Assembly: GCA_051867915.1 (NCBI GenBank)
Contig: JBJDZJ010000035.1
Location: 1 to 21,141 of the forward strand
Length of the DNA: 21,141 bases
Source: CAKSQF01 sp051867915
Lineage (GTDB): Bacteria > Bacillota > Clostridia > Oscillospirales > CAG-272
Direction of reading: 5' to 3'
Part shown: piece after piece, positions 9,001 through 15,740 of the stretch
Numbering within the stretch: position 1 is the stretch's first letter
How the letters are laid out: each line of letters starts with the position of its first letter
The notes under the pieces: generated by a model
The model's input: only the letters and a program-made list of their open reading frames with translations
What the model was told of the DNA's origin: nothing
The model's database searches: none
Made by a program: the position numbers and the translations under genes

Positions 9001-9607
9001 TTCGGAGGATTTCGGCTCCATTCGGGACAGGCAGACGGTTACCGTCGTGGGAATCATTTCTAAAATTACCCGAAAAACCACCCATAACGGCGATAACATG
9101 ATGTTTTTGACTTTGGAGGATCGGTGCGGCGAAATGGAAGCGGTCGCATTCCCCAAAATCTGTCAGGAAAACGCCTCTGCGTTGATTCGTGACACGGCGG
9201 TGGCTGTTTGGGGCGAGGTAACCTGTAAGGAAGAGGAAAATCCCAAAATCCTGATCCGCAAAATGATTCGACTGAAACCCGATTCCGAATTTTCAGTCGC
9301 CGCTGAGGTGCCCCCGAAGGTTCCGGACCGACCGGTTGACCGACCGCCGGCAGTACCTCCCAAAGTGCCGTCAGTTCCCAATCCGGAGTCCAAGCTCTAC
9401 CTGCGCGTCGACTCACTGGAAAGCGATCTCTGCAAAAAGGCGATCAATCTTCTGGAGATTTTCTGTGACGGAAGCAATCCCGTAATCTTTTATGTCAAGG
9501 AAAGCGGAAAATATATCCGATACAACGGATGCACGGTCTATGCGGACGCATACCTGATCGGCGAACTGTCCGCTCTTTGCGGAAATGAGAATGTAATCCT
9601 GAAATAG
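6071..9607 (+). CDS. dnaE: DNA polymerase III subunit alpha, DnaE type
   Basis: This is a family C replicative polymerase subunit; the 1178-residue length matches DnaE. The N-terminal PHP domain keeps the full set of expected metal ligands: H8, H10, D41, H42, E67, H88, C138, D206 and H208. The palm has PGRGSGAGSLIAYLIG and the catalytic acids D408 and D410 in PDFDTDF, with the third, D557, in KFDFLAL. The fingers and beta-binding region include RPGPMDSIPKYL and FNKSHAAAYSVVSYRTAYLKAHYP. An OB-fold spans about 988-1065, followed by a proline-rich linker (about 1079-1104, several PPKVP-like units) and a short C-terminal domain. An AAGGAAGG SD precedes the ATG. Clostridia normally also have PolC, so this may be the lagging-strand or second replicase. 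Confidence 0.97.
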   Translation: MVDFVHLHLHSEFSLLDGACKVKEIPKAAKALGQSAVAITDHGVMYGVVDFYKACKEEGVKPIIGCEVYLAEGSRTDHVRTAPYFNTHLVLLVENEIGYRNLIYMVSKSFTDGFYVKPRVDLDLLREHSEGLICLSGCLAGRIARSVVLGDTDEAERFADTLYGIFGKDHFYLELQDHGIENQKTVNETLAKLSAEKGYPLVATNDAHYLTKSDSYLHSVLMCIQTGNRITDGKPFGFETDEFYLKSGDEMASLLGNYPDAIANTLKIAERCHFDFSFGKTVLPAYTCPDGMTPKAYLQKLAKEGLEQKIADGSIVFDEEHSYDVYKSRMIYELLIIGKMGYDQYYLIVWDFIHHAKKMGIPVGPGRGSGAGSLIAYLIGITEIDSIKYDLLFERFLNPERVSMPDFDTDFCYNRREEVIAYVAEKYGSDHVAQITTFGTLAARGAVRDVGKALGLPFNEVDEVAKLIPQKPGITLADAMKIPELSRLAESRESIRKLLDVSLKLEGMPRHASTHAAGVVITKDPIYSYVPLSTNGDTTVTQFDMDTIASLGLLKFDFLALRYLTILSDAEREIRKSVPDFSVSAIPSDDPETYVLLASGKTDGLFQLESAGMRRLLVNLHPTRLEDIMVAIALYRPGPMDSIPKYLENRQHPEKLTYSIPVLSEILDSTCGCIIYQEQVMQICRKVAGFSYGRADIIRKAMSKKKGDLLENERTAFLTGAKHNLIDESAANELFEEMAGFAKYAFNKSHAAAYSVVSYRTAYLKAHYPAPFFAALLTSVIGDTNKTAIYVAECQRLGIRILPPDINESENTFTVSGTNIRYGLTGIRSVGDGFVLKLIEERRNGAFRSFVDFCRRMIAVELSKMQLQALISVGAFDSLGIHRAKLLSSYETVYERESSGYKRSEGGQTDLLAELGEPSDSFDYPDIPDLTAGQKLTLEKTNIGVYLSGSLLDDYSSHEKSIQKVAIADLLAAFDEDSEDFGSIRDRQTVTVVGIISKITRKTTHNGDNMMFLTLEDRCGEMEAVAFPKICQENASALIRDTAVAVWGEVTCKEEENPKILIRKMIRLKPDSEFSVAAEVPPKVPDRPVDRPPAVPPKVPSVPNPESKLYLRVDSLESDLCKKAINLLEIFCDGSNPVIFYVKESGKYIRYNGCTVYADAYLIGELSALCGNENVILK

Positions 9608-9626
9608 ACGGAAAGTTCTCATTTTT
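9583..9626 (+). terminator. Possible intrinsic terminator of the dnaE operon
   Basis: The arms AAATGAGAA (9583-9591) and TTCTCATTT (9616-9624) pair perfectly over 9 bp and the 3' arm runs into a T5 tract ending at 9626. The loop is long (24 nt, with a possible inner TCC/GGA pairing), and the stem starts inside the last codons of dnaE. It is AT-rich and so only a moderate candidate. Confidence 0.45.
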
Positions 9627-9641
9627 GGCAAGATTTATTCA

Positions 9642-9669
9642 TAGGCATTTAAAATTCATGGGGTATAAT
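9642..9669 (+). promoter_or_regulatory. Candidate sigma-A promoter for the penicillin-binding protein gene
   Basis: A perfect -10 TATAAT lies at 9664-9669. A 4/6 match to the -35 (TAGGCA, 9642-9647) lies 16 bp upstream. It sits in the only sizeable gap between dnaE and the next gene and would give a leader of about 125 nt. That leader contains a small 6-bp inverted repeat (GACAAA/TTTGTC, 9732-9749). Confidence 0.5.
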
Positions 9670-9800
9670 TTTTCTGACGGGGAACGGTCCGAAGGTATGC
9701 TGTCTGTTTCGATGCCAGCGCCTTATTTGCGGACAAAACTCCCTTTGTCGGTTGCTTTTTACGGTAATCACCCCTTTGTGAAAGGAATGATCATAAAAAT

Positions 9801-12305
9801 ATGGCAAAAGAAAAAAAGGAAAAAGATACCCAAAAAGAAGTAGAATCGGCGGTCAATGCCACCTTCCGGACAATCAAGGGCGTCTTTTCCGCCATTCTCA
9901 GCGTGATACTGACGGTTATTATCGTCGGCGCCATAGCGGGATGTATTGTGGTCTGCGCCTTTGCGGTCTATATTGCCAACAATGTGGATCTGTCGATAGA
10001 CGATATTACGCTGATATCCGGCACCGGTGGCGATACCTCCACGCGCATCTGCTATTATGATGAGAAGGGTAATCTTGTCGAGGACGAATCACAAAAGCTC
10101 AGCAGCGGCGGAAACAACTTCTGGGTCAGCTACGATCAGATCCCCGAGAATCTGGTGAATGCATTTATTGCTATTGAGGATAAGCGTTTCTGGGATCACA
10201 ACGGTGTCGATACGATTACAACCGTCAAGGCGATTGCCAACTATTTTCTTCCCACCGGCAATAATGCAGGCGGCTCTACGATTACCCAACAGCTTGTCAA
10301 GAATGTGACGGGTGACGACGATTATACGATTCAGCGTAAGGTTCAGGAAATCTTCCGAGCCATTGCATTGGAAAAGGAAATCGGCGACAAGACGAAAATC
10401 CTTGAGATGTATATGAATGTCATCTATTTCAATCACGGCGCCTATGGTGTTCAGGAAGCGGCTCATGTCTACTTTAATAAGGATGTCAGCGATCTGACCC
10501 TCCTGGAATGTGCAGCAATTGCCGGTATTGTTCAGTCTCCCACCAAATGGGACCCGATCCGCAATCCCGATAACAACAAGTCCAGGCGGAATGACATTCT
10601 GACTCAGATGTATGTTCAGGGTCTGATCACCCGAACCGAGTTTAATGAGGCGTATGATGCGCCACTGACGCTGGATCAGTCCAAGACCAATGTGGTCACA
10701 TTGGGTACAACATCCTGGTATACCGATGCGGTTATCAGCGATGCGATTGATCTGTTGATGGAGCATTACAATGTTCCCGAAAAAATAGCAACGCAAATGC
10801 TGTATTCCAACGGATATACCATAGTGACCGCAATGGATCGGAATGTTCAGGATGTGCTGGACAAATACTATTCCGATATGTCCGGCAACGGATATCTTCC
10901 CGTATCCAATGTCATAAGCGTTGAGTCTGCCATGATTATCATGGATCCCAAGACCAGCAATATTCTGGGATTGGTCGGCGGAAGAGGCGAGAAAACCGGA
11001 AACCGTGTGTTCAATCTGGCTACCCAGGCAGTTCGTCAGCCAGGATCCTCCATGAAGCCCATTGCCGTTTATGCACCCGCAATACAATACGGAGTGATCA
11101 ATTACGGATCGGTTGTAGACGATATCCCCTTCAATTTCGGAACGGTGTCCTATAACAGCAGCGGCGATCCTGTTTATTCCAACCCTACTGGCTGGCCCCG
11201 AAACTCCAACAACGCATACAGAGGTCTGACGACCATCGAGTATGCAATCGCAATGTCCAAGAACACCGTTGCAGTTCATACGCTTTCGATGCTGGGTCTT
11301 AATCAGTCTTTCGATTTTCTTACCAATAAACTGCATATTTCGACACTGGTTGATACCGACAAAAACTATGCGTCTTTGGGACTCGGCGGTCTGACCTACG
11401 GCGTCACACTGGAGGAAATCACAGCCGCTTATTCGATCTTCTCCAATAACGGAGTCTATACTTCTCCCCGAACCATTCTGGAGATCCGTGACAACGAAGG
11501 GAATGTTCTGATCGACAATCAGCCTGTTTCCGAGATCGTCCTGAGCGAGGAAAATTCACAGGTCATGACCCGACTTCTGGAATCGGTAATCAAATATCCC
11601 GGTGCTACGGCGTCTACCAGCTTGGCACCTCTTGCCAAACTGGTGAATGTTGCTGGAAAAACGGGTACCACCAACCGCAACTTCGATAAATGGTTTATCG
11701 GATTCACCCCCTATTATCTGGGAGGTATTTGGACCGGATTTGTGGAGTCGCAGGATCTGTCCGGCACCATCAGCAATCAGCACAACCTTCTTTGGGGTGC
11801 CATTATGACCGAGCTTCACCAGGCGATCTTTGATCGTGTTGCAGCAGGCGAGGAAACCTTGAAAACCTTTGATGACGATCTTCTGATCGAAGCCAAATTC
11901 TGCATGGATTCGGGAAAACTGATCACTTCAGCCTGTGAGGCCGATCCGAGAGGAAGCCGTGTAGCAGTCGGCTATTTCACCAAGGAGACGCTTCCCGACG
12001 AGGAGTGCGACTGCCATGTTCTGGTCAAATATTGCAAGGGTCACGGCATTGCGGGGCCGAGTTGCCCCGATTCCGACTGCATCTATGTCGGACTGCTGAA
12101 GCTGAAAAATGCCCGTGAATTCCCCTACAATGTCTATGTAACCGACGGACAGTACACTTATATGGATATCGGAAATGTTGCGCCATACAGAGGAGCCAAC
12201 TATCCCTTCTTCTTCGGTCTGTACAGCTCAAGGCATTTGTACTCGGGAAAAACTTATGTCAGCAGCGGACAGCAGTATAACCGATACTGTACGGTTCACA
12301 ACTGA
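9801..12305 (+). CDS. Class A penicillin-binding protein (glycosyltransferase and transpeptidase)
   Basis: This bifunctional enzyme polymerises glycan strands from lipid II and cross-links peptides on the outer face of the membrane. A short basic cytoplasmic tail is followed by one membrane segment at about residues 29-58. The GT51 domain has IEDKRFWDHNGVD with catalytic E126, then GGSTITQQLVKN and the EKEIGDKTKILEMYMN region. The transpeptidase domain has nucleophile S416 in SSMK (416-419), SKN at 486-488 and KTG at 620-622. The tail beyond residue 690 is unusual, with nine cysteines including a DCDC-like cluster and GPSCPDSDC. The ATG at 9801 has AAAGGA about 14 nt upstream, a long spacing, and no better in-frame start is seen. 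It resembles PBP1a/PonA; the exact paralogue name is uncertain. Confidence 0.94.
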   Translation: MAKEKKEKDTQKEVESAVNATFRTIKGVFSAILSVILTVIIVGAIAGCIVVCAFAVYIANNVDLSIDDITLISGTGGDTSTRICYYDEKGNLVEDESQKLSSGGNNFWVSYDQIPENLVNAFIAIEDKRFWDHNGVDTITTVKAIANYFLPTGNNAGGSTITQQLVKNVTGDDDYTIQRKVQEIFRAIALEKEIGDKTKILEMYMNVIYFNHGAYGVQEAAHVYFNKDVSDLTLLECAAIAGIVQSPTKWDPIRNPDNNKSRRNDILTQMYVQGLITRTEFNEAYDAPLTLDQSKTNVVTLGTTSWYTDAVISDAIDLLMEHYNVPEKIATQMLYSNGYTIVTAMDRNVQDVLDKYYSDMSGNGYLPVSNVISVESAMIIMDPKTSNILGLVGGRGEKTGNRVFNLATQAVRQPGSSMKPIAVYAPAIQYGVINYGSVVDDIPFNFGTVSYNSSGDPVYSNPTGWPRNSNNAYRGLTTIEYAIAMSKNTVAVHTLSMLGLNQSFDFLTNKLHISTLVDTDKNYASLGLGGLTYGVTLEEITAAYSIFSNNGVYTSPRTILEIRDNEGNVLIDNQPVSEIVLSEENSQVMTRLLESVIKYPGATASTSLAPLAKLVNVAGKTGTTNRNFDKWFIGFTPYYLGGIWTGFVESQDLSGTISNQHNLLWGAIMTELHQAIFDRVAAGEETLKTFDDDLLIEAKFCMDSGKLITSACEADPRGSRVAVGYFTKETLPDEECDCHVLVKYCKGHGIAGPSCPDSDCIYVGLLKLKNAREFPYNVYVTDGQYTYMDIGNVAPYRGANYPFFFGLYSSRHLYSGKTYVSSGQQYNRYCTVHN

Positions 12306-12318
12306 TGGCATAGAATAC

Positions 12319-12356
12319 AAAATCACCTCATACATTGCGATGAGGTGATTTTTTTG
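12319..12356 (+). terminator. Terminator-like hairpin whose 3' arm carries the next gene's SD
   Basis: The arms AATCACCTCA (12321-12330) and TGAGGTGATT (12341-12350) pair perfectly over 10 bp, extended by flanking A and T runs, with a 10-nt loop, and the 3' arm runs into a T7 tract. It has all the hallmarks of an intrinsic terminator for the penicillin-binding protein gene. The 3' arm also contains the only good SD (GAGGTG) for the TTG start of the downstream gene at 12354, so folding should both stop transcription and hide that SD. Confidence 0.85.
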
Positions 12357-12872
12357 AAGTGCAAACATAATCTGATCAACCGAATCCGCAGTGAACTCCA
12401 TTTTATCAATTGGAAGCTCGTTCTGCTGTCTGCTGTCGTCATGCTGTTTCTGGGAATGCTGACCGGTATTTTCGGAGGAAGTTCCTATCTTTATCATTGC
12501 CTGATTCGCCCCGGAATAGCTCCTTCCGTTGCCGCCTTCATCATCATCTGGAGTATTCTGTACCTTTTGCTGGGAGCCTGCGTAGGTCTGATTCTGGGTC
12601 TTGTCAAATGTATGGGCAATAACTGCGTTCGCCGATCGCTCTTCTGGCTTGCCCTTGTCGTTCTGTCCAATTTGTTGTGGTATCCGATCTTTTTCGGTTT
12701 GGAAGCATTTGTTATCGCCTTTCTGGTTCTTGTTCTTCACCTGTTTCTGACTCTTGTTGCCATGGGAAAGCTGTTCCGAACCAGCTTCCTTGTTTTTATG
12801 ATCCTTTTGCTTTACAGTATCTGGATGTTTTTCTGTATGTTCCTGAATTTTTCGATCATTATCCTGAATTAA
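12354..12872 (+). CDS. TspO/MBR-family integral membrane protein
   Basis: This is a 172-residue, highly hydrophobic protein with about five membrane segments, the topology and length of the TspO/MBR (translocator/tryptophan-rich sensory protein) family. Family-like landmarks are an RPGIAPSVAAFIIIWSILYLLLG segment, read as P-x-x-P then a W-x-x-LY helix, and SNLLWYPIFFGLEA, comparable to the LN-x-LW-x-x-x-FF motif. A terminal W-x-F-x-x-x-LN-x-x-I-x-x-LN segment also fits. TspO proteins bind porphyrins and hydrophobic ligands, but the true bacterial role is unsettled. I chose the TTG at 12354 because GAGGTG at 12342-12347 is ideally spaced; the in-frame GTG at 12345 falls inside that SD. The SD is buried in the terminator stem, so expression may depend on opening of that hairpin. 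Confidence 0.82.
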   Translation: MKCKHNLINRIRSELHFINWKLVLLSAVVMLFLGMLTGIFGGSSYLYHCLIRPGIAPSVAAFIIIWSILYLLLGACVGLILGLVKCMGNNCVRRSLFWLALVVLSNLLWYPIFFGLEAFVIAFLVLVLHLFLTLVAMGKLFRTSFLVFMILLLYSIWMFFCMFLNFSIIILN

Positions 12873-12882
12873 CAAAAACCTC

Positions 12883-12911
12883 TTGAAAAGTCGGAAAAAG
12901 TATGCTATAAT
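12883..12911 (+). promoter_or_regulatory. Near-consensus extended -10 promoter for the coaE operon
   Basis: The -35 TTGAAA (12883-12888), a 17-bp spacer and a perfect TATAAT (12906-12911), preceded by TGC, form a strong sigma-A extended -10 promoter. The -10 is embedded in a perfect 8-bp inverted repeat, TATGCTAT-AATA-ATAGCATA (12901-12920), which could be an operator or chance. The leader to coaE is about 75 nt. Confidence 0.85.
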
Positions 12912-12991
12912 AATAGCATAAATTCTCTGTTGGAGTTTTCGAAGGACGCTCGCAAAAGGCAGATCATTCAGCAGGACGGGAGGATGGAGGC

Positions 12992-13594
12992 ATGGTAGTG
13001 ATCGGGTTGACCGGGATCAGCGGAAGCGGAAAGGGCTATGTGTCCGCACGGTTTGCCAACCGAGGAATCCCTGCCATTGATACCGATCGGATCACCCATA
13101 CCCTTTATGAACAGAGTGGCGACTGCGTCTCGGCTCTGACCGATCAATTCGGTTTGGACATTCTTCGGTCCGACGGCTCGGTTGATCGGGGCAAGCTGGC
13201 GGAGATTGTGTTTTCATGTCCCGAAAAACTTGAACTGCTGAACAGAATCGTGCATCGCTATGTTCTTGCAGAGGTTCGCAGACAGATCGCAGAATATGCC
13301 GCAAAGGGAATTTCGACGGTATTGGTGGATGCACCTCAGCTTTTCGAATCGGGCTTTGATCGGGAATGTCGGTATACGCTGGCAGTGGAAGCCGATCCGG
13401 AAGTCCGGATAGATCGGATCTGCAAACGGGACGGGCTTACAAGGGATCAAGCGTTAAAACGGATCCGCAATCAGCACGAGGATGCGTTTTTCCGTGACCG
13501 TTGCGACTTTATCATCCGTAACAACGGAACCGAGGATCTTGATGCACAGATCGACAGAATCCTTGATGCGGTCCAAAGGGAGGCGGTCGGGTGA
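12992..13594 (+). CDS. coaE: Dephospho-CoA kinase
   Basis: CoaE phosphorylates dephospho-CoA on the ribose 3' hydroxyl, the last step of coenzyme A synthesis, in the cytoplasm. The 200 residues fit the family. It opens with IGLTGISGSGKG, then IPAIDTDRITHTLY (the D-x-D substrate/metal region). The VLVDAPQLFESGFDREC segment corresponds to D-x-PLLFE, followed by the LID-like R-x-x-RDGLTRDQALKRIRNQ and a terminal CDFIIRNNGTEDLDAQI. The P-loop lysine K14 is followed by G15 where the family nearly always has Ser. Two starts are possible: ATG 12992 (GGGAGG at 12978-12983) or GTG 12998 (GGAGG at 12986-12990, 7-nt spacing). I list the longer. Its stop overlaps the next gene's GTG by 4 bp, implying translational coupling. 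Confidence 0.93.
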   Translation: MVVIGLTGISGSGKGYVSARFANRGIPAIDTDRITHTLYEQSGDCVSALTDQFGLDILRSDGSVDRGKLAEIVFSCPEKLELLNRIVHRYVLAEVRRQIAEYAAKGISTVLVDAPQLFESGFDRECRYTLAVEADPEVRIDRICKRDGLTRDQALKRIRNQHEDAFFRDRCDFIIRNNGTEDLDAQIDRILDAVQREAVG

Positions 13595-14196
13595 AGCAGA
13601 AGAATTTTCTCGGTCCCTTCCTTCTGACGGTTCTGACCGTTCTGCTGGTGATCGTTATGGTGATTGTCACGCTGGCAAGGGTCGGTGAGTCTCAGGAAAA
13701 GATCGAAGAAAAGAGCTATCCTTTGGAATATATGGAAATTGTCATGGATTCATCGGAAGAATTCGGTGTTCCGCCCGAGATCATCTACGGCGTCATTTTT
13801 GTGGAAAGCAGTTTCCGACCCGCTGTGGTGTCCTCATCGGGTGCCGTGGGACTCATGCAGTTGAAGCCGTCGACCTTTCTGGATATGCAGGAACGCTATG
13901 TCAGAGCCAATCCCGACAAAACGGTGTATACAGAGGAAAGCCTGACCGATCCGGAGGTCAATATCTTTTACGGAACCTGCTATCTTGCCTACCTTTATGC
14001 CTATTTCGGTGATTGGGAGATTGTCTATGCCGCCTATAACGGCGGAATGGGGAATGTCAGAGAGTGGCTGGCAGATGAGCGGTATTGCGAGGACGGAAAA
14101 CTCGTCCATATCCCATTGGAAGAAACGGCGGCATATGTCCGGAAGGTCAATGCCGCTGTGGAAAAATATAAATCGTTATTGGATTCGGAGGTATAA
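13591..14196 (+). CDS. Membrane-anchored lytic transglycosylase (SLT domain)
   Basis: This enzyme cleaves the MurNAc-GlcNAc bond of peptidoglycan non-hydrolytically, forming 1,6-anhydro ends, outside the membrane. The 201-residue protein begins with one hydrophobic segment at about residues 7-27, a signal anchor with no lipobox. A compact SLT/GH23 domain follows: IYGVIFVESSFRP with catalytic E72, SSGAVGLMQLKPST, VNIFYGTCYLAYLYAYFGDWEIVYAAYNGG and a terminal ETAAYVRKV, all standard Slt70-family motifs. The GTG start overlaps the coaE stop (GTGA). Its last codons supply the SD (GGAGG) for the aminopeptidase gene, which starts 2 nt after its stop. The coupling of coaE, slt and aminopeptidase looks operonic rather than functional. 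Confidence 0.92.
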   Translation: MKQKNFLGPFLLTVLTVLLVIVMVIVTLARVGESQEKIEEKSYPLEYMEIVMDSSEEFGVPPEIIYGVIFVESSFRPAVVSSSGAVGLMQLKPSTFLDMQERYVRANPDKTVYTEESLTDPEVNIFYGTCYLAYLYAYFGDWEIVYAAYNGGMGNVREWLADERYCEDGKLVHIPLEETAAYVRKVNAAVEKYKSLLDSEV

Positions 14197-14198
14197 AA

Positions 14199-15590
14199 AT
14201 GTTTGTATCAGATGACGAAATCAAGGAAATGAAGGAAAAACTTCTTTTCAAAAAGAAAAATGTTTATGAGGTTCTGGATGAATCGGGAGAAGCTGAAATG
14301 GAACAGTTCTCGGTTGGATATAAATCCTTCCTGGACGCATCCAAAACCGAAAGGGAAGCGGTTGTTGCCGCCATCGCACTGGCAGAAAAAGAGGGATATG
14401 TCCCCTATCGTTTCGGCGATCCCATGACGGTCGGCGGAAAGTACTACTATAACAATCGGGGAAAGCAGATCTTCTTCTTCACCATCGGAACCGAATCGAC
14501 CGAAAACGGAGTCCGCATTTCGGCCGCTCATATCGACTCCCCCAGAATCGACCTGAAACAGCATCCCCTTTATGAGGAAGGCAATCTGGGATTCTTCAAG
14601 ACCCATTATTACGGCGGCATCAAGAAATATCAGTGGACTGCCATTCCGCTGGCTCTTCACGGCAGAGTTGTCCGTGCAGACGGCAGTTATACAGATGTGG
14701 TCATCGGTGAGGACGAATCCGATCCTATTTTCTACATTAACGATTTGTTGCCGCATCTGGCAAAGGATCAGATGTCCCATTCCATGAGGGAAGGAATCCC
14801 CGGAGAGCGGCTGAACATCCTGATCGGCTCCAAGCCTTTGTCAGCTGACGGAAACATCAAACTTGGGATTATGAAGCTCCTTTCCGAAAAATACGGCATC
14901 ACCGAGGGCGATCTGATGTCTGCCGAGTTGTCGCTGGTTCCCGCATTCAAGGCAAGGGATGTGGGCTTTGACCGGTCGCTGATCGGCGGATACGGACATG
15001 ACGACAGAGTCTGCTCCTATCCCGCACTGATGGCACTGCTGGAAACCAAGAATCCTGTTCATACTCTGATGGTGATTCTGGCGGATAAGGAAGAAGTCGG
15101 AAGCGGCGGAGCAACCGGTATGCAGTCCAAGGTCTTCACCGATCTTATGGAGGAGATTGCAGAAGCAACCGGCGTGAACTACCATGCGATGATGGAACAC
15201 TCAAAGTGCCTGTCTGCCGATGTCAATGCCGCATACGATCCCAATTTCGGCGAGGTCTATGAGTCCAGAAACTCCAGCTATATCAACGAAGGCGTCGTTA
15301 TGACCAAATACACCGGATCCGGCGGAAAGAGCGGAACCTCTGACGCAACTGCCGAATTTGTCGGATATGTCCGCAAAATTTTTGATGATGCAGGCGTCGT
15401 TTGGCAGACCGGAGAACTGGGAAAAGTCGATCAGGGCGGCGGAGGTACAGTCGCCATCTACATAGCCGAAAAGAACATTGATGTGGTGGATCTCGGTGTC
15501 CCTGTGCTGTCCATGCATGCTCCCTATGAGGTAATCTCCAAGGCGGACCTGTATATGACTTATAAAGCGTTCTCTGCTTTTAACGCTTGA
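14199..15590 (+). CDS. M18-family aminopeptidase
   Basis: This is a cytosolic dinuclear zinc exopeptidase of the M18 (aspartyl aminopeptidase-like) family, trimming N-terminal residues, probably with a preference for acidic ones. The 463 residues fit the bacterial ApeA/LAP-IV size. Metal and catalytic motifs are in family order: AAHIDSPRIDLK with H111 and D113, YGHDDRVCSYPA with D268/D269, DKEEVGSGGATG with E298/E299, SADVNAAYDP, and SMHAPYE with H440 near the C-terminus, also GGKSGTSDATAEF and DQGGGGTVA. The ATG has GGAGG six to ten nucleotides upstream, inside the end of the transglycosylase gene. It is the last gene of the unit and is followed by a terminator hairpin. The substrate preference is inferred from the family only. 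Confidence 0.93.
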   Translation: MFVSDDEIKEMKEKLLFKKKNVYEVLDESGEAEMEQFSVGYKSFLDASKTEREAVVAAIALAEKEGYVPYRFGDPMTVGGKYYYNNRGKQIFFFTIGTESTENGVRISAAHIDSPRIDLKQHPLYEEGNLGFFKTHYYGGIKKYQWTAIPLALHGRVVRADGSYTDVVIGEDESDPIFYINDLLPHLAKDQMSHSMREGIPGERLNILIGSKPLSADGNIKLGIMKLLSEKYGITEGDLMSAELSLVPAFKARDVGFDRSLIGGYGHDDRVCSYPALMALLETKNPVHTLMVILADKEEVGSGGATGMQSKVFTDLMEEIAEATGVNYHAMMEHSKCLSADVNAAYDPNFGEVYESRNSSYINEGVVMTKYTGSGGKSGTSDATAEFVGYVRKIFDDAGVVWQTGELGKVDQGGGGTVAIYIAEKNIDVVDLGVPVLSMHAPYEVISKADLYMTYKAFSAFNA

Positions 15591-15604
15591 TGGTTTGTCT
15601 TCCT

Positions 15605-15647
15605 TCGGTGTTCCCGATCTTACCGTTCGGGGACACCGATTCCTTTG
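15605..15647 (+). terminator. Intrinsic terminator after the aminopeptidase gene
   Basis: The arms TCGGTGTTCCCGA (15605-15617) and TCGGGGACACCGA (15627-15639) form a 13-bp stem with one G-U wobble and a 9-nt loop. The following TTCCTTTG is only moderately T-rich, but the stem strength and its position 14 bp after the stop support a terminator. Confidence 0.75.
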
Positions 15648-15674
15648 TCGAATATTAGCACTCTTCCGTATAGA
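15645..15674 (+). promoter_or_regulatory. Candidate CIRCE-overlapping heat-shock promoter
   Basis: TTGTCG (15645-15650), an 18-bp spacer and TATAGA (15669-15674) form a plausible vegetative promoter whose -10 lies inside the CIRCE operator. HrcA binding there would block RNA polymerase directly. The -35 is imperfect, so the exact start is uncertain. Confidence 0.45.
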
Positions 15675-15681
15675 GTGCTAA
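15655..15681. promoter_or_regulatory. CIRCE operator (HrcA binding site)
   Basis: TTAGCACTC and GAGTGCTAA, separated by exactly 9 nt, match the CIRCE consensus at every position. CIRCE is bound by the repressor HrcA, whose activity depends on GroE, and normally controls groESL and hrcA-dnaK operons. Here the downstream heat-shock gene is hsp20, about 320 bp away, with a structured transcribed region in between. Confidence 0.97.
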
Positions 15682-15692
15682 TGATTTACAAA

Positions 15693-15738
15693 TTGTTCAT
15701 AAAAACAACTATAAATATACAAAAACAAGGACTATAAT
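15693..15738 (+). promoter_or_regulatory. Candidate promoter(s) for the structured RNA / hsp20 leader
   Basis: A perfect TATAAT lies at 15733-15738, but its -35 region (TATAAA, 15710-15715) is poor. An alternative is TTGTTC (15693-15698), 17 bp, then TATACA (15716-15721). Either would start transcription at about 15728-15746, just downstream of CIRCE and at the 5' edge of the structured region. Confidence 0.5.
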
Positions 15739-15740
15739 AA

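Noticed and set aside
9625..9843. 72-codon plus-strand ORF between dnaE and the PBP gene
   Set aside because: It overlaps the probable promoter and the PBP start in another frame, has no SD at its start, and ends in a lysine-rich tail created by the PBP's own lysine codons.
10089..11336. Minus-strand ORF (415 codons) inside the penicillin-binding protein gene
   Set aside because: It lies wholly opposite the catalytic domains of the PBP, with no recognisable domain.
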